64,000 nt of DNA. It comes from Misgurnus anguillicaudatus (taxonomy: Eukaryota; Chordata; Actinopteri; Cypriniformes; Cobitidae). Positions 34,599 to 47,440 of this stretch are shown here, one piece after another. The translations under genes and the position numbers were made by a program. How positions within the stretch are numbered: the first letter of the stretch is position 1; every line of letters starts with the position of its first letter. The DNA is taken from positions 23,578,001 to 23,642,000 of the forward strand of contig NC_073361.2 of NCBI RefSeq assembly GCF_027580225.2, read 5' to 3'. The notes below the pieces were generated by a model, which saw only the letters and a program-made list of their open reading frames with translations, searched no databases and had not been told where the DNA came from.

Positions 34599-34874
34599 TT
34601 TTGCAGATGTTTCCACGCTCTTCTAATGTGCACCATCCCGGTGAGAGGTTCCAGCTTAAAAAATTCCTCCAAAGTCACCAAAACTCTCAGGACAGTGCGA
34701 CGTGCCAACGGCCAGAACGTTACGTTTGCTGTAGCCTCCGCTGCCCACCATACTAACTGTGCTCCACACAGCGGAGGGCAGAAAAGTTCCTCTGAGGGTG
34801 GCAAGCCCTCTCCCGCTGCTGGCCATGAAACCAACAGACCAGTTGTGTCTCTTGTGATTTATTACAATGGTTAA
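34599..34874 (+). CDS. tmtops: TMT opsin, exon 4 (helix 8 and C-terminal tail, stop)
   Basis: Last coding exon, residues 310-400, with TAA at 34872-34874. The acceptor is TGTGTCAG|TTTTGC at 34597-34598. It starts with Phe-Cys-Arg-Cys-Phe, the amphipathic helix 8 that follows NKQ at the end of exon 3. Cys311 and Cys313 are possible palmitoylation sites (inference). A Ser/Thr- and Lys-rich tail follows, which could be phosphorylated, and the protein ends in Tyr-Asn-Gly, similar to the TMT opsin C-terminus I know. A second AG five bases inside the exon (TTTTGCAG) would shift the frame and drop helix 8, so 34599 is preferred. The tail is less conserved than the rest, as expected for the family. 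Confidence 0.9.
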   Translation, partial: FCRCFHALLMCTIPVRGSSLKNSSKVTKTLRTVRRANGQNVTFAVASAAHHTNCAPHSGGQKSSSEGGKPSPAAGHETNRPVVSLVIYYNG

Positions 34875-35295
34875 ACTTGTACAGCCAGTCATGCAAGAAT
34901 TCATCAAACTGTGGAATTAGGATAACAGGATAAAACCTACACAAACCAAGGAGAGCAACGGAGAGCATGTACAGTAGAATTGAAGGAGGAGACATGGGCG
35001 TGTCTGCAGAGAGACACACGCCCCTTTTACAGATTGTGTCCATGTCCTTGATTTTTCTATGAACAGAAAGATGACATTATGGCTCAAACTGTGAAGTTTA
35101 TTGTTGTTTGTTAAGTGTCCAGAATGTGATTTCCGTGGGGTCGGTCTCTCTGTGAAACTAAACTTGAGTGTATTTTAATGCAGAAAGGTATTCTGGAAAT
35201 GCATTTTGAATACGTGAGTACACTTTATTGCTGTGTAATTATGTAATAGCTATCTCTATTTTAACACGTATAATTGCTAAGCGTTGAATTTAAAC

Positions 35296-35301
35296 AATAA
35301 A
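35296..35301 (+). terminator. Poly(A) signal for tmtops
   Basis: AATAAA lies 422 bp after the opsin stop codon and is the first canonical hexamer downstream. Cleavage would be expected around 35310-35330, giving a 3' UTR of about 440 bp. No transcript evidence is available here. Confidence 0.5.
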
Positions 35302-35539
35302 GAATATTTCTCAGTAACCTTGCCAATAATATCTTAAGGTTTGAATTGCAAATTTGTTTTGAAATATGTAGTTTATTTTGTGTTTAATTGGCTGTGGGCA
35401 TCCATCCAAATAAATGTGACTCACAGAGAATTAAACCTTTTAAATGCCAGGAAAGCTTTAATGAACTATAGCACAAAGTCAAAACAAAATATTTCAACAG
35501 AAACACTACACAAAACCTTTAACGTACAATTGGCCAGCA

Positions 35540-35875
35540 ATGGGGTGGGTGGTACCCTATGGGTACTGTTTTGTACCTCTAGTTAGTACCTTAATCTAAC
35601 TTTTTTTGGACAACGCTATCTCACGAGAATTTGTACAACGCTATCTCACGAGAATTTGTACATATTTTACGACTTGGCTTATTCGTATCAATTCATACGA
35701 CCACATTCATACGTTTTGGTATGATTTGCCTTGACCCCTGTGATGTTGGGGTTAGGGGTTCGGTTTCGTTGTTGTTTTTTTATGAGAATCGTACGATTTT
35801 GCACGATTAACTTCGTATGAATTGATACGAATCGTAAAATATGTACGATTTCTCATGAGATTAGGCTGGATTGTA
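35540..35875. mobile_element. Palindromic MITE with TACGA motifs
   Basis: The left arm ATCTCACGAGAATTTGTACATATTTTACGA pairs with TCGTAAAATATGTACGATTTCTCATGAGAT on the right. The left end carries a 27-bp direct duplication (ACAACGCTATCTCACGAGAATTTGT occurs twice between 35610 and 35660). Non-coding. Confidence 0.78.
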
Positions 35876-37236
35876 TCATAATGACCTACTGTGTGCAGGT
35901 AAATGTTTTGTTCTTCTAGGAACAAAATTGCTTACCTTTATTCAGACAGTGTAAGTCTGATAGTTGGACTTTTTAATACTTTTTTAGATTTGTTTGGCAT
36001 CAAAGGATTGATCCTTTATAAGCAGATTGATCAGTAAGCAGACTGCTGACTTTTACAAAGTTAAATAATTGCACAACATTCACAAACAGAAAAAAGATGT
36101 ATTTAAATTGACTGGAAGTCATACTGTACATATTTGAGACATACAGGAAAATTACATGTGTCAGGAGGTAGTAGAAGAAAGTGGATTTTTTTTATGGTTT
36201 ATTTAAAGCTGTACATTTTGTGGATGTGAATGAAAAATATTTAATGGTTTTTAACGTTTAACTTCATTTTATTCATTCATTTTTGTATCATAATGTTAAT
36301 TTATATTTGTTCTTCTTCATACAGACATGCACATTACCCACTTTTTCATTCAGTCCATTAAGTTTTACATATTTTTGTGGCCCTATATTATGGTTCGCTG
36401 TCATAAGCTCCATGCCAGCACTGCATTAGAATAACTGTATGCAACAAGGATTAATCTTCGATCTGGTTTAAACATTGGGGTGAGGGAGGGTGAAGTGTCA
36501 ACTGTACATATAAACCCACCTCTCCACCCCTGTTAACAATCATGTTATCACACAATGTTATTACCTTGAGGAACCCATATAATGTCTGACATGGTAGAAC
36601 ATTCATAAACCCAATCATTTTGTGAAAATGATCTGATTTCAATTACAACACAGATTGTGGTGCAGGGTTATATTGAGAAAAGAAGGCTTTAAATAACATT
36701 ATTGTATTTGTATTAGGTTTAACTTTAAGGGATTTTATGTGACCTATTTTTAGGATTGTAATATAGATTTGTTTTAATTTAAAGCTGACAACTTGCAAAA
36801 CTTTATGTGACTTCTTTAAATGAAAGAATAATGTGTGCTGGCATTGCTGTAAATATTATTCAGAATATGTATGAAAATGCAAGAGATCAGCACACCGAAG
36901 ACTGGAATACATAAAAATGCAAATGAACAGCAAATATCATGCCATCATGTCCAACAGTAGTATTTGATCTCTTTTGTTCTGTGCATTTTTCCTAGCTATA
37001 GCTTGATACATTATAAATATGATTAAATGAGACTTATGATTACTTTTGCTTTCCATAATTTTTTTACCTTTGTATTATTTGTGTCCAAAATGAAGCTGAG
37101 ATGTATTGATCTCTCAATCTGTTCTAAGTCAGAAACTCTGTATTGTGATTGTGTTGTAAGATCACTGCATCATTTAACAGTAACTCATTTGTCTTTGTTT
37201 GTTTGTTTGTTTGTGTTTATGTCTGTGGAGAGATGT
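35876..37236. other. Intergenic DNA downstream of tmtops, nothing recognised
   Basis: AT-rich non-coding DNA without a recognisable gene or element. Confidence 0.4.
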
Positions 37237-37715
37237 CAGTGGCGGCTCGTGACTGCTCATCCGAGGGGCGCTAATTCAAAATAAGCGTTCGGAGTGTCAT
37301 GTGTGTGGCTTGTGTTTTCAAGGTGTGTGTTTGTTGCGTCATGTGAGCCATGTGCATCACGTGTTTTGTCAAAATAAGTGCCTGCTGCACAGGCGTCAAA
37401 CCTTTATGATAAAAGAGTTTTGCACAAAATACGTTCACGTTCACAAAATACACACTCCCTTAACAGTATACTCTGATTACGCATGAGATTATGTGAGTAT
37501 CTGGCAACAAATTATGTGAGTATCTTATCATAAACCCTTTGGACGCATCTGCTGCGGGCGCTTGTTTTGGCAGGACACATGATGCACACAGGATCACTCA
37601 ACATGCAAAACACATATTTTGAAATTACGAGCCACACGCATGACGGGCTACATAACGTGTTGTGACGAACTTCGCATCGAGCTCCCTCAATAAAAGAAGT
37701 CACCTGACGCCACTG
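37237..37715. mobile_element. hAT-like MITE, family A, copy 3
   Basis: Ends CAGTGGCGGCTCGTGACT and AGTCACCTGACGCCACTG; flanked by AGAGATGT and AGAGATAT, an 8-bp duplication with one mismatch. The arms pair GTGTGGCTTGTG with GAGCCACACGCATG-like sequence. This is the best-preserved copy of the family in the window. Non-coding. Confidence 0.87.
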
Positions 37716-37747
37716 AGAGATATAGGCTGCGTCCGAAAACTTACGTC

Positions 37748-38045
37748 CCATTCAGACAGCCAGCGATCAGCAGTAGCAGAGCGACATGACCTGATTCATT
37801 TCAATTGAAGCTTAGCGACTTCCGGCAATATTAGCGAAAGTGACCATTGGGCGTGTCCAGGGATGCGAGAAAGTTAAGAAAAGTTTAACATTATGCAAAT
37901 GATGAGCGAATTTCAGGAGCGACTACCAATGGGAGCAACGCAGTGGAGTTCACGTCATCCTTCTCTCGTCAGTTACTGGATTGGATGTTACTCATTTGTT
38001 TATGACAAGCAGATTTAGACACGCCTCATTGAAAGAGTGCTTTCG
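37748..38045 (+). mobile_element. Family C repeat, copy 1
   Basis: Starts TTCAGACAGCCAGCGA and contains GAAAGTTAAGAAAAGTTT, CTACCAATGGGAGCAACG and ACGTCATCCTTCTCTCGTCAG, ending near GACACGCCTCATTGAAAGAG. 61591-61917 carries the same sequence in the opposite orientation. Non-coding. Confidence 0.75.
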
Positions 38046-38351
38046 GACATTCTTCAAAGGCAGCGTGTTTGAAATATAAACAGAGAGCGGCTTTGTGATA
38101 ACTAATCACATATTTGAAAACTACAATACTAGTGTTTCACTAGAAATGCTATTAAATGTGTAAAAAGTAAAAATATACATTTATTTACACTAAATTTGTG
38201 CTACAGCCGCTTTCTTGGCCGCCATTTTATTTTTTCGAACTCAATCAGGCTCAACCAATCACATTCCCCATGCACGCACATGCATAGATCTCAGGAGTCA
38301 GGAAGTAAACGTAAAATTGGATTCGGCCATGACTTGATGCCTTCCTGCCTT

Positions 38352-38740
38352 AGGGCCTGTTTAAACGAAAACGCTTGAGGGTGAAAACGTAAAAATATTT
38401 TATCGGATGTGCCTTTCGTTTACACGGCGACAACGTTTTGGGGCTAAAAAACGCTAAAAAGTCGGAGGCAAACTAGACGGCTTTGGATGAGACCTGGGAG
38501 AACCAGGAAGAAGGTTGTATGCAGGCACGCGGACTTGGTGTTGTTGTGTGTCAGTGCTTCACATTGCCACCTAGCCGCCTGGAGTGCATACTACATCGAA
38601 CATCACACACTTTTGCGTCACCATATGCACGCAGATTTCCCCCTCAAAATGCTTGTATAAACGCGGAATAAAAAGTAATAACCAAACGCCACTTTTGCGT
38701 TTTCTTTTCAGATCGTTTCCATGTAAACGTAGCCTTGGAA
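38352..38740. mobile_element. MITE with GTTTAAACGAAAACG / GTTTCCATGTAAACG ends
   Basis: The left end GGGCCTGTTTAAACGAAAACGC and right end CGTTTCCATGTAAACGTAGCC are imperfect inverted copies. Internal frames are short and featureless. Confidence 0.55.
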
Positions 38741-38869
38741 TTGTGCCGCAGAAGGCAGCAATTTAGAGTTTTCGGACCATAGTCAGTATAATGTTGCCAA
38801 AGCAATTTTTAAATGTTATAGATGTCGATGCTAATAAACTTGGCTGAAAATGAAATGTTATTTTTTTTG

Positions 38870-39155
38870 TTAAAGCAACACTATGTAGTTTTTTTTTACC
38901 TTTAAATAATGTCTCTAAAATTATTTTAGTGATAGAACAACTTTTAACTGGACAAATTGTACTGTTGCTGCAACCTGAGCAGCCTCCTAGCTGCTACAAG
39001 CACACTCTGAAAGTGGCGGTGGAGGGTAGAGCACACAGGCCCGCCCCTCCCCCTGCCTGCAGAAGAGTGTCTGATACCAGGCACTGTTGCGCTTTTCAAC
39101 CACATGGGGGAGCTGTACGTCATTTTTACATGGAAACTACATAGTGTTGCTTTAA
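38870..39155. mobile_element. TTAA-flanked 282-bp MITE, copy 1
   Basis: Ends AAGCAACACTATGTAGTTT and AAACTACATAGTGTTGCTT, flanked by TTAA at 38870-38873 and 39152-39155. Nearly identical to 50258-50540. Non-coding despite open frames on both strands. TTAA targeting suggests a piggyBac-type transposase (inference). Confidence 0.9.
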
Positions 39156-39504
39156 ATTCTAAAATGTGTTTGTGTTTGTGTTTGTTGGAGTTATTCAACT
39201 TCTGGCATTTTTATTATCCAAGGGTTGATATTTTTTATAATTTTCCCATCATGTTACATCTGCCTTTGAAACTTTTATTTCTTACCATGGCCTTATTTTT
39301 GCTGTTCAAAATGTGCATGAAAAATAAAACAAATGTTTTAAATGTTTCAAAAAGTTTTCATTCACATCCACAAAAAGTACTATGTTTCAAAAAATGCTAT
39401 TTTATTTCTGAAATTTGTAATAGAAAGTATTACTTGTGAGACTTCACATATGTAAAGCAAAATATAAACATCCACACACTACTAATATATGATGATAACT
39501 CATT

Positions 39505-39738
39505 GGGGCGGTTTCCCGGACAGGGATTAGACTAGTCCTAGACTAAAATAAATGTTAGAGCTGTCCAAACTGAAAATATATATTACATATATTAAAATAC
39601 ATAAGTGCCCTTTGTTTTGCCTCAACATGCACAACAGTAATGTTTTAGTATGGCATGTTTGTTAAAACTAGTTATATTTCCTAATTAAACTAAGGTCTAG
39701 TCCTGGTTTAAGCCAATCCCTGTCCGGGAAACCACCCC
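39505..39738. mobile_element. GGGGCGGTTTCCC MITE, copy 2
   Basis: 234-bp element with ends GGGGCGGTTTCCCGGACAGG and CCTGTCCGGGAAACCACCCC. Same family as 8574-8812, with the inner GACTAGTCCTAGACT / AAGGTCTAGTCCTGG pair. Confidence 0.87.
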
Positions 39739-41189
39739 ATAAAGTCCAGCTGATCACAATTCTCAATTAGGTGTCTATATAAAGATTGTGTTGTTGGTTG
39801 GGTTGCGGCCCTAAAGAAAGCTTTATGTGCTGAGATGAGGTATAAAATATGCAAATTTAAGACAGTTTTCCTCCCAGACCATTGTTTGGGGTTTTCACAA
39901 ATGTTTTCTGGGCCACAAATGCCTGTGGTTGAAAAGGCATCCACATAAATTTATGTTTGTTTGATTTGATGGTTTAATTTAAGAAGATGAAGCACATCTT
40001 AGAGTTTAAGAAACTTAGCATAAATCAGGCAATCGGGCAGTAAGACATCTCGAGAAATCCGAGTCATTCGATTTTGCTGTAGTGTTTGTTTTTTTACCTC
40101 GGTTCTGCAAAAAAAGTTGTTTTCTGCTCTTTCATATCAAAGTATAAAACTTCTGCATCATCAATCTTTGTGTCAGACGTCATATTTCTCGGTGTCTGTT
40201 GTAGCAGTGTGATGTACAAAGATCTGAACTGAGACTCGAAAATGGAAATGCCACACTGTAGTGTGATAAATCCCTTTCTGAGAGCCATGAATCAATAGTT
40301 GAGGTGATGGAGACACAATGTAAAGAAGAAATAAACAGGTGCCATACAGTGTGGATGGGGTTGGTTGTAAAAAGTTGTTTTTGATGCTCATCAGAAAGAG
40401 CAGGTGTATTGAAAAGAAAAAAAGTGTGGCATTACTCTCTCTCACAATATCAGGTGTTAATGTACAGTAAGTGATTCAATTCCAGTGTGAATATCATTTC
40501 CATAAATATTTGCAATAAAAAGTATACAACCCCATTCAGCACCCATCTGGCTCACTTAAATCATCTTTTAACCCTTGAGTGCATTTTTATTGTGCATAAC
40601 ACCAGATTTAAATAGCGAAAGCAAACTTGTTAACCTAACTTGTGTGTTCGCATAAAATTTATCCCATGACTGTTGATACTGTAGTATACAGTTGAGCACT
40701 CACTGCTTGTGTCCAGATGCTAAAATGAATAAATATGCCTGCAAAACACCACTGCATGACTAAAATAGCATTTAAATGGCCAAGAATGATTTTGCATTAT
40801 GCATTCATGTCACATATGTGACACCTCTAGAGTGAAGATTTAAGGTGTTTACAGAAAAAGTTATTATATTTGTGTGTATGTGGGTTGCTGATGGGATGAT
40901 GTCAGTCAGAGACAGCAGTTGTCAGAGGGCTGTATGGCTTTTCTGGGGATTCTTTACACTACATGATTGAGATGCTGACACTCTAATCTACTATTTTTAA
41001 CCTGCATCCATATGGACCTTTCACACATTTCACTCTTATCTGTTTGTAAAAGTATGTGCAGGTATGTGTGTGTGGCGGGTTGTAACTATATGGAGATGGA
41101 TTTAAAAAAAATTAAATTGAGGGTTTTTTATGGAGGTCTTAAAGAAGCAGCAGATATAAATGATATACAAATGATATAGATATAAATGT
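39739..41189. other. Intergenic DNA, nothing recognised
   Basis: No gene or repeat end recognised; only chance frames (39708-39944, 40094-40445 on the minus strand). Confidence 0.4.
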
Positions 41190-41822
41190 GTGATTCTCGC
41201 GAAATTAGACTTATGACGTGTCATGAAACATTTTGAGTAAAAAAGTAAATGCAAAGTAAGAGTATCAAAATAAGAAGTATACAGTTACATCTCTTCATGT
41301 ACTATTTTGTACATGATTTTTAAATGACATCATACAAACCAATTTTGTTTTTTTCACATTTAAGTGGAAAATTTTCAATACCCCAACGTGTCCATAAGTG
41401 CATGTTATACTATAAACATTTACAGTAAAGAAACATGTGGTATTTGGTGATCATTGGTAAATGTAGAGACAATAATAAGGAATATAACTGTGTCCAAACC
41501 CAATTTTCTCATCCTCCACAACAATTTTCAATCATTTAAAAAAAAAATGTTGGAAGGGACATAATTGACTGTGACCCAAGATGGTTACCAGGTAAGCAGT
41601 TCTTATTTTTTAAACAAATTTTGTTTGTCATAGTACCTAGAGTAGACAGAAACTTTTTAGTTCTCATTACCGAAACATAAGATTGTAAATGCATATATTT
41701 AATGTATATAACGTTGCGGTAATGACAATTTTTGATAATGATAATATGTGCAAAAAATTGAGCTTTTTAAAAATGCTGATGCTGGACACCTTCTAAATCT
41801 GGATTTTGTAAGAATCACCCAA
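41190..41822 (-). mobile_element. Family B element, fuller copy
   Basis: Both ends carry the same inverted motif: GTGATTCTCGCGAAATTAGAC on the left and, from the right, GTGATTCTTACAAAATCC. The body matches 14237-14920 in reverse complement. About 630 bp, non-coding. Confidence 0.82.
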
Positions 41823-42504
41823 ATGTTTTTTAAGAGTCAAAACTTGAAAACAAGGAAAGGGAAGCTATCATGAAAAACTATATGATGGTTGTTTTTGGTG
41901 AAAATAACCTTGGGAAAATCATTGGAGAATATTTTATTTCTAACAAATCCGTATATTGATGAAATCATGCTGCACATAACATGACTGTAGAAAGAAAAGT
42001 TCAACCCAAAATAAAAAAGGCCCATATTTTTAGGTGTATATGACTTTCTTTCAACCAATCACATAGCTATTTTCTGATTCATCCTTCTGCCTGACCTCAA
42101 CTCTCTCATGAACACGTGTACGGACATAAAGTTTGAAATATGAATGTTTCCTTGCAAGAACCTATTGCTTTCCTCGGGAGACATTTAATAAGCTGTATAA
42201 ATTAGTTTTTGATGGATTGATGTTTTTGGGCACTATCCAATGCCATTATAAAACTTAAAAGCGACAAGATATTATTGGCGCTTAACGATGTGATTGGGCC
42301 AGCCCAGTGTCAATCGGGCCGCTGATCAACATTCTGGATTTATGGGCCGGTCAGAAACAATAATATATGGATTAAAAATGTGTCTGACTCAGGACTGTTG
42401 GCCCAAATAGCTTCGTGGCCAACCTGGAAAATGCCCGGTATGCCAGATGGCCAGTCCACCCATGACTCTGACTTTGGCTAAAAGAAGAAAGTCATATACA
42501 GTTA

Positions 42505-42727
42505 GGGCCGATTCACATTTCGCGTCTTTTGCGTGCTCAAGTTTGTTATTTTAAATGTAGGCGCGCGGTGCGACACGCTCGTTTTTTCCAGGCGCATCCA
42601 CACCGCATTGAGTTATAAAAATTCCAACTTTTCAGAATGCCGCAAGCACACCGCAGGTCATGTTACAAAAAAGCAACCATCAGTCGTGCTTTCCGCACGG
42701 TTTTAGACGCGAAATGTGAACCGCCCC
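42505..42727. mobile_element. MITE with GGGCCGATTCACATTTCGCG ends
   Basis: 223-bp element with inverted ends GGGCCGATTCACATTTCGCG and CGCGAAATGTGAACCGCCCC. GC-richer than its surroundings; non-coding. Confidence 0.85.
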
Positions 42728-43078
42728 GGATGGCTTGAGGGTAAAATATGGGCAAATGTTAATTTTTACTGTGGGTCACACCAGACAATGGTATTATGCA
42801 CCAATAAAACTGAACAACATTTATCTACAAAATGAAAAAAAACATCATCACCCTGTAGTCCATCATAATAAATCACATACAGCAAAGCATTAATGTTCAG
42901 CTGTCTACATTTATCCATTCTGCACATTAAAGGACTTACTATCTCACTAAGGCCTGACTAACATAATTTTACTGTCATCATTTTGGCAGAGCACTAGAGT
43001 CACAGTGGTGTCGGTGATGAATTTGCTTGTTTATTGTGAGAAAAGCATGTCAATTATTCAAGCATCAAATGAATATGA

Positions 43079-43179
<101 letters not shown>

Positions 43180-44107
43180 TCATTCACTCAACCAGATGCC
43201 TCTGGTGGCAGATTAGATGCCAGTGACCAGCAGTGAATGGCTCCAGTTAGGTCATCCACAGCTAATGAGTACCAAATTATAAAATAATTTTAAAAATGTC
43301 CATTTGAAAAAAAAGCTGAAAATAATGACTTTGACACCAAATGTTCCTGCAATTATATAGACAACCTAATATAAAATAAAAAGCTTTTGGTGACCTTTTT
43401 GCTGTGCATTTAAAGCACAACCTCTTCCAATGAACATTTTAAACTGGCCTATTATGTCTGACCTCAGGTTGTTCTGTTGTAAAGGTTTGAATAGTTTGAG
43501 TCAAACTGGGTCACCGCACCAATTTTTTACACCAGCTGTTCTTTTATAATGTGTAAATGTCATGAGTGTGATTATGGGTAAGGCAAGCTATATGAAATTT
43601 TCAATTACATTAATCTCACAAGCAGTTATTAAAATAGATCTGTGAATTCAGGGGGTAGGAATAGAAAACTGATTAAAAGATCATTGTGATGCTAATTCAT
43701 TTCTGAGAGGCATTTCTCTGGTTAATCATATTTGTAAAATGTAGCTAAACTATGAAGCATAAAAGATCAGTCACTCAGGGCTTTATGCAAAGTAGCTTAT
43801 AAATATGAAAATTTTACTTACATTGATTTAAGTACATTTAGGAAAGGTGGTGGTTCGTGAAAATATTTTGAACAAAATATCTGAAGCATCTTTATTACTT
43901 TCCTCAGCTGGAATTATGTTTAAAATATTTATAAACATTCAGGGAAGTAATTTGCTTTGTAGAGGTGCATCATTGTTTTTAATTACATTTTAATTTTTTA
44001 ATTAGAGATGCACGAAATATTAGAAACTCTCATTTCCTGTTCTGACAGGCTGTAGAACTGAAACAAATAAGAGAAAAAATGTCAAAACAATACAAAACTC
44101 TTTTTAA

Positions 44108-44367
44108 AGTTAAAGCAAACTGTTAATTTTACTCACCTTCATGTTTTTTCAAACCTGTATGAGTTTCTTTAACACGTTGAACACAAAAGAAGATGTACTC
44201 ATTGACTTCCATAGTATGAAAAACAAATATTAAGTCAATGGTGTGCTATCCATCATTTCTCAAAATAACTTATTTTGTGTTAAACCGAATAAATAAAGTC
44301 AACAGTCTTAGGATAACATGAGGATGAGTAAACTGTGACATCATTTTTATGTGAACTATCCCTTTAA
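44108..44367. mobile_element. Fish MITE ending TGAACTATCCCTTTAA
   Basis: About 260 bp running TTTACTCACCTTCATGTT, CCTGTATGAGTTTCTTT, CATTGACTTCCATAGTATG to GTGAACTATCCCTTTAA, a dispersed element common in fish. Degenerate relatives at 5880-6030 and 31110-31230. Confidence 0.75.
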
Positions 44368-46639
44368 GAGCAGGTTAGGCCAAATGCAATGGCAGTTCTT
44401 CATTTTCCTGGTTTCTTCAACTGACATTGAATCATGTCATATTGCCAATCTTGGATATGTATATGGAATTATATTTTGGACTGAATATATTTTATATAAC
44501 CCAAGTAACCAATGATGTTAACCATGCACAGTATTTTACTAATACATTATAAACAGTTTATTCGTAAACCATAAGAAATTATGGCAGGAGCAAATGTCAG
44601 AATATAAACTGATATCAGATTATCAAAGTCTCAATGTCAGATTATAAATTGATATCATAATGACTAACAGTTCTATAGCAAATCTGCAATCTACAAATAT
44701 AAGATTTAAAAAGCTCAATTTCAGGATATTAAGCACTTAAACTGGTGAATATAATGCAACTATTCTGTGAATTCGCCCCTCTCTTAAAACTCATGCTATT
44801 AAAAGAGCAAGATCTCATCTAATCAACGTTCAGAAAGAAGAAATTGAAGCAGTGAAGATGAAGGTGCACGCCAGACACTGTGCATTGGTCTGATAATTTA
44901 AAATCTGTGAATTGCGGTCCAAACCCATGAATTATTCATACGGGCGGCAATCAAGCAACAGGAAACACCAATGACTGTTGAGAAGGTCTCAAGGACGCAG
45001 TTGTCAGCTGCAGATTCAGAAACGGCGCTCGCTCACGAGCCCTCATTAATTTCACACACGGCTCTGACTTCTTGCTCTACGTTCACACTACAAATGACTG
45101 TCTGGCCCTCAGGGACCTCGGCAGAAACACCGTGACTTTTGAAGAGTCCTTTGGTCCACTTTAGGTCCTCAAATGTGGGGAAGATTAAACAGACGTCTGA
45201 ATGAAAAATGGGGGACGCTCCCTGTCAATCCATGTGAATTGCTGTCTGTCAAACAGGTGTCATTGTCAAAATCCATGTCAGAATATAATGCATGGCATAC
45301 TCAGAGGCGGTCTTAACATAGAGGCATAGGTAGGCAGGAGCTTTCCATCTTCATTTTGAAGTAAAACAAATTTTCGTTCTCTTATAGATCGGATAGTGGG
45401 GCCCCATACATACCTTCGCCTTGGGCCCCCAATTTGCTAAATCCGCCACTGGACATACTTGCAACACAGTTTAAATATTAGCTAATGAATATTTGGGGAT
45501 TTTGTAGATTTGCTGGAAAACATTACTATTCCTAAAACATTTGTTCCTTACAAACCCTTATAGTTAAAAAAAAATGCTCATGGGGAATTCCTTATGTAAA
45601 AATGAAATGCTTGAAAACTGAACTCCTCAATAAAAACTAAAGTGCTCTTAAGACAGAAAAAGAAGTGATGGAGAATATGTAATAGACTTATAATCTAAGA
45701 TGACCTTTGGTTTGTGTAGAGGATCATCTGTGAAATCAGCCCTCAGGTTGATCATTAAAAAGCATCTGAGGCTGAGACATCAACAGCTGTGTGCCAATGT
45801 CCAAACATCAGGGGTCTAAAATTATTAAGAAATTAACACGACAAATTCAGCTTTCAGAAGTACAAATGAGGCAAGGAAGCTATTTCTGTCTTACACTTGC
45901 CATTCTCAATGTTGTGTTTATGTAAATAAAAAGTTTTTGAGAAGGTCTCTTTGTGACATTTGGGGTGATGGAAGTGAATTCAAAATATAAATAATTTCCA
46001 TAGATGATATAATGATAACTCATCATGCATAACTTACTGTATATCTGAATATTGTGTGCAATCTATAATCTCTAAAGACATCATTATCCTGGTGTGAGAG
46101 GTCATCATCATATTATACGCTTGGCCTTCATACATAAACAAACTCACTTTCTGAGATACCCATGACTCCGAGTTAGCTGCTGTTGTTTTCATTTAATGAA
46201 CCTCAGCAGAAACCAATCACTTCTTTCTCATTAAATATCATATGTCCGAAATGCATTTGCATTTTTGCATTATTCAGAAAGTCCACAAAATTACCTGCTT
46301 GGAAATTTGAGCATGCCCTGAGGTTTTATACTTATCTCGGATTGGCACTACTTCGGCCTGAAAAAAATGGGAGAAAATCAACCAGTTGGCAACAGGCGGC
46401 CGGTGTGAGTGTCTGCAGAATTTAGATGAAATCAATATGACCAGACTGCATATATGAGCTGAAGTCTCATATTTCCAACACTAAATATTAATGCAGTTTC
46501 CACAGACTCTCTGCTGAGTCAATCATGGTAAATAGTAAAGTATTTGGACATGTTTTGGTACTTTCACATGTAAAAAATGAATGCCATTGCAACAGATAAC
46601 AAGCTACTCAATGGCATCTGCAAACAAATAAGAATTTTA
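44368..46639. other. Intergenic DNA, mostly unrecognised
   Basis: 45304-45455 has paired ends AGAGGCGGTCTTAAC / AAATCCGCCACTG suggesting a short decayed DNA element. The + frame 46183-46425 has no domain. Nothing else recognised. Confidence 0.4.
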
Positions 46640-47050
46640 GAATTTAAGAATCTCACACAGTCGATCAATTTAAGTCTAAAGACATTTCTCTTCAACCAAG
46701 CATTCACATAATTTGTTTAGTAAATGTACTTATCCCGCAATAGTTAGCTTGTCCAGAACAAAGCACTCACATAACTCATCTAGGTAATATACTTATGCCG
46801 CAATAGTTAGCCTGTCTGAAACCGAGCAGATATTAAAACACCATACTGTATGACACTTTCACTTTCGCTAATAGGATTTGGTTTCTCTCTCTCTGTCTCG
46901 TCCTCGATCCTGAGGACAATGAGACAAACAGACCAGTTCCTGCTGATGTGAAGGTCATCACACCACTGATCTACTGGTCTTCCTTCAACATGATATCCAG
47001 CCAACGTCTGACCAACAACCACCGGCAGCCCTCATTTAATCTACTTATTC

Positions 47051-47099
<49 letters not shown>

Positions 47100-47440
47100 C
47101 TAATATACAGTATATCATTTATAGAATCAGCTATGTCTGGCTTTCTCTCAAGGGTTTTTTTCCTCCTAGGATTTTTACCCTCCTAAAAAGCAAGAGGGTT
47201 TTCTCCTAGGGTTTTTTCAACCCCTGGGAAGTCAGCTGACATTGGCTTAACTTAGCACCCTCTTGTTTACTTCACATTATTACTAAGCTCGCTATAACGG
47301 TTTAATCTTTGCCGCTGTATTCTGCTGCTTATGTTGTCCATCAATTTTTCTGTGTTTTCTCCTGCATCTATTAATGTAAATCTACTTTGAAACAATTAAA
47401 CAATTGTGAAAAGCATAAAATTTAATTTAATTTAATTTTC
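46640..47440 (+). mobile_element. L2-like LINE 3' end
   Basis: AAGACATTTCTCTTCAACCAAGCATT encodes Lys-Thr-Phe-Leu-Phe-Asn-Gln-Ala-Phe, the last conserved segment of fish L2-type ORF2. A long 3' untranslated part follows and ends in AATTTAATTTAATTTAATTTT at about 47420-47440, like the short-unit tails of such LINEs. An AT microsatellite has grown at 47054-47096. Truncated and inactive. Confidence 0.65.
47054..47096. repeat. (TA)n microsatellite
   Basis: About 21 uninterrupted TA units inside the LINE 3' region. Confidence 0.97.

Noticed and set aside
34595..34834. Minus-strand and frame-shifted frames over exon 4
   Set aside because: Shadows of the opsin exon; the + frame ending at 34874 matches the TMT C-terminus.
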